From the NCBI GenBank assembly GCA_049517675.1, contig JBEKRV010000006.1, forward strand, positions 1 through 64,000: 64,000 nucleotides of DNA. Direction: 5' to 3'. This document shows, piece by piece, positions 62,858 through 64,000 of this stretch. The notes beneath the pieces are model-generated. The model searched no databases. It saw only the letters and a program-made list of their open reading frames with translations, and was not told the origin of the DNA. The translations under genes and the position numbers were made by a program. Each line of letters begins with the position of its first letter. The stretch's first letter is position 1. The DNA is from Bog-756 sp049517675. GTDB taxonomy: Bacteria; Actinomycetota; Acidimicrobiia; Acidimicrobiales; RAAP-2.

Positions 62858-62869
62858 ACCGGTCGGTCC
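62858..62869. promoter_or_regulatory. Shared 12-bp element, copy C (one mismatch)
   Basis: ACCGGTCGGTCC, differing from the others at one position. It is 33 bp upstream of the aldolase start and 15 bp before the dehydrogenase ATG, so a bound protein would block both. Confidence 0.65.
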
Positions 62870-62883
62870 AATAGGATCGGGAG

Positions 62884-64000
62884 ATGGACTTCGAGCTCAA
62901 CGGACCCGAACGCGAGCTGGTCGGGCTGTGTCGCGACTTCGCGAGCAGGGAGATCTCGGCACGCGCTCCCCGGGCCTGGGAGGAGGCCAGATGCCCGACC
63001 GACCTCCTGCGGGAGATGGGTGCGCTGGGTCTGCTCGGGATGCTCGTCCCCGAGGAGTGGGGCGGGATCGGGATGTCGACGGTCGGCTTCGTCGCCGCCA
63101 TGGAGCAGATCGGGCTGGCCGACCAGTCGGTGGCCGCCGCCTGGCAGGCCCATGTGACGATCGGCTCGCTGCCGCTGCTCCTCTTCGGCGACGACGCCCA
63201 GCGTGACCGGTGGCTGCGCCCGTTGGCCGAGGGGCGCGCCCTCGGGGCGTTCGGGCTCACCGAGCCCGATGCCGGCTCGGACGCACGGGGGATCCGCACC
63301 CGCGCCGTGCGACGTGACGGCGGCTGGGTGATCAACGGGTCCAAGACGTTCATCTCCAACGCCGGGACGGACATGTCCTTCGGCGTGACGCTGCTGGCCC
63401 GTACCGAGTCGGGCGGCGGCACGTCACCGCGGTTCGCCAGCTTCGTCGTCGAGAAGGACACCCCCGGCTTCACCATGGGCCCGAAGATGCGCGGCATCGG
63501 ATGGCGGGGCCTCGACACCCGCGAGCTGTTCTTCGACGACGTCGAGGTCCCCGACGATCAGCTCGTCGGGGACCCGGAACTCGGGCTCAGCCAATTCCTC
63601 CGTACGCTCGAGGTCGGACGCATCTCCATCGCCGCACTGTCGCTCAGCCTGACCCAGGCCGTGCTCGACCTGGCGACGGACCATGCGCAGCGACGGGTCC
63701 AGTTCGGGCAGCCGATCTCGTCGTTCCAGGCCGTGCAGTTCAAGCTCGCCGACATGGCCACCGAGCTCGAGGCGGCCAGATGGCTCACCTACCGCGCCGC
63801 CTCGCTGCGCGACGCCGGGCGTCCGTTCCTGAAGGAGGCGGCGATGGCCAAGTTGAAGGCCAGCCGCCTGGCGACGTGGGCGGCGTCGGAGGCCGTCCAG
63901 ATCCACGGCGGCCTCGGCTACATGCTCGACTCGCCGGTGGCCCGCTTCTACTGCGACTCCAAGGTCCTCGAGATCGGCGAGGGGACCAACGAGATCCAAC
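62884..64000 (+). CDS. Acyl-CoA dehydrogenase (3' end outside the window)
   Basis: At least 372 residues are present. MDFELNGPERELVGLCRDFA is a typical start, FGLTEPDAGSDARGIRTRAV the flavin loop, VQFGQPISSFQAVQFKLADM the second signature, and IHGGLGYMLDSPVARFYCDS with IGEGTNEIQ the C-terminal active-site end, where the window cuts it. It is a full-length homotetramer-type enzyme missing probably only about ten residues. It is the last member of the 12-mer regulon. Confidence 0.93.
   Translation, partial: MDFELNGPERELVGLCRDFASREISARAPRAWEEARCPTDLLREMGALGLLGMLVPEEWGGIGMSTVGFVAAMEQIGLADQSVAAAWQAHVTIGSLPLLLFGDDAQRDRWLRPLAEGRALGAFGLTEPDAGSDARGIRTRAVRRDGGWVINGSKTFISNAGTDMSFGVTLLARTESGGGTSPRFASFVVEKDTPGFTMGPKMRGIGWRGLDTRELFFDDVEVPDDQLVGDPELGLSQFLRTLEVGRISIAALSLSLTQAVLDLATDHAQRRVQFGQPISSFQAVQFKLADMATELEAARWLTYRAASLRDAGRPFLKEAAMAKLKASRLATWAASEAVQIHGGLGYMLDSPVARFYCDSKVLEIGEGTNEIQ

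Overview
The window is high-GC DNA. Overlapping start/stop codons of the NTGA or TGATG type are frequent, the density of fatty-acid/steroid-type catabolic enzymes is very high, and there are P450s with a small ferredoxin, LLM-class flavin/F420-type oxidoreductases and a fused isobutyryl-CoA mutase. This points to an actinomycetote, most plausibly of the Acidimicrobiia or a mycobacteria-like lineage (inference from gene content; no rRNA or other marker is present). No tRNA, rRNA, CRISPR array or replication origin was recognised.

Layout. (1) 0-5.8 kb: a beta-oxidation-type operon on the minus strand (acyl-CoA ligase, two acyl-CoA dehydrogenases, crotonase), with a divergent acyl-CoA dehydrogenase. 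(2) 5.9-22.3 kb: a different sort of DNA. Its genes are small and mostly single, many are hypothetical, gaps are long, and GC looks lower by eye. It holds a secreted YVTN-type beta-propeller, an SMP-30 protein, a TetR/fatty-acid-hydroxylase pair, a frameshifted ISL3-type transposase, remnants of an IS3-type transposase and a DUF4287 gene, a Nudix-kinase fusion, and several stress or accessory proteins. (3) 22.4-42.3 kb: catabolic genes again. These are two CoA-transferases, two AMP-forming ligases, two related P450s, four SDRs, a thiolase, an aldehyde dehydrogenase, a paired acyl-CoA dehydrogenase, an HSL-type hydrolase and a TetR. An amidohydrolase gene there has lost its middle in frame. (4) 42.3-47.1 kb: the fused B12-dependent mutase IcmF behind two palindromes, a B12/metal-receptor-like protein and a MarR regulator. 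(5) 47.1-51.0 kb: a branched-chain-amino-acid-type ABC importer with fused LivH-LivM and no binding protein, plus a 3Fe-4S ferredoxin. (6) 51.2-64 kb: an oxidative catabolic island (LLM oxidoreductase, ABM monooxygenase, TauD-type dioxygenase, SDRs, Rieske oxygenase, Baeyer-Villiger-type monooxygenase, cyclase-type hydrolase, amidohydrolase, class II aldolase, acyl-CoA dehydrogenase).

How it fits together (inference). An organic acid or terpenoid/steroid-like or aromatic substrate could enter through the Liv-type importer. It could be hydroxylated by P450s or the Rieske oxygenase, oxidised by SDRs, turned into a lactone or ester by the Baeyer-Villiger-type enzyme and opened by hydrolases. It could then be activated by ligases or CoA-transferases and shortened by the dehydrogenases, crotonase and thiolase, with branched C4 acyl-CoA leaving through IcmF.

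The strongest new signals are regulatory. A 12-bp element, ACCGGTCGGTAC, occurs twice 21 bp apart, once exactly, and once with one mismatch, in three successive divergent promoters of the 55-64 kb island, implying a single regulon. A 25-bp palindrome with 12-bp perfect arms and a 20-bp perfect palindrome lie in front of icmF. A 16-bp perfect inverted repeat flanks the divergent LLM/ABM promoter.
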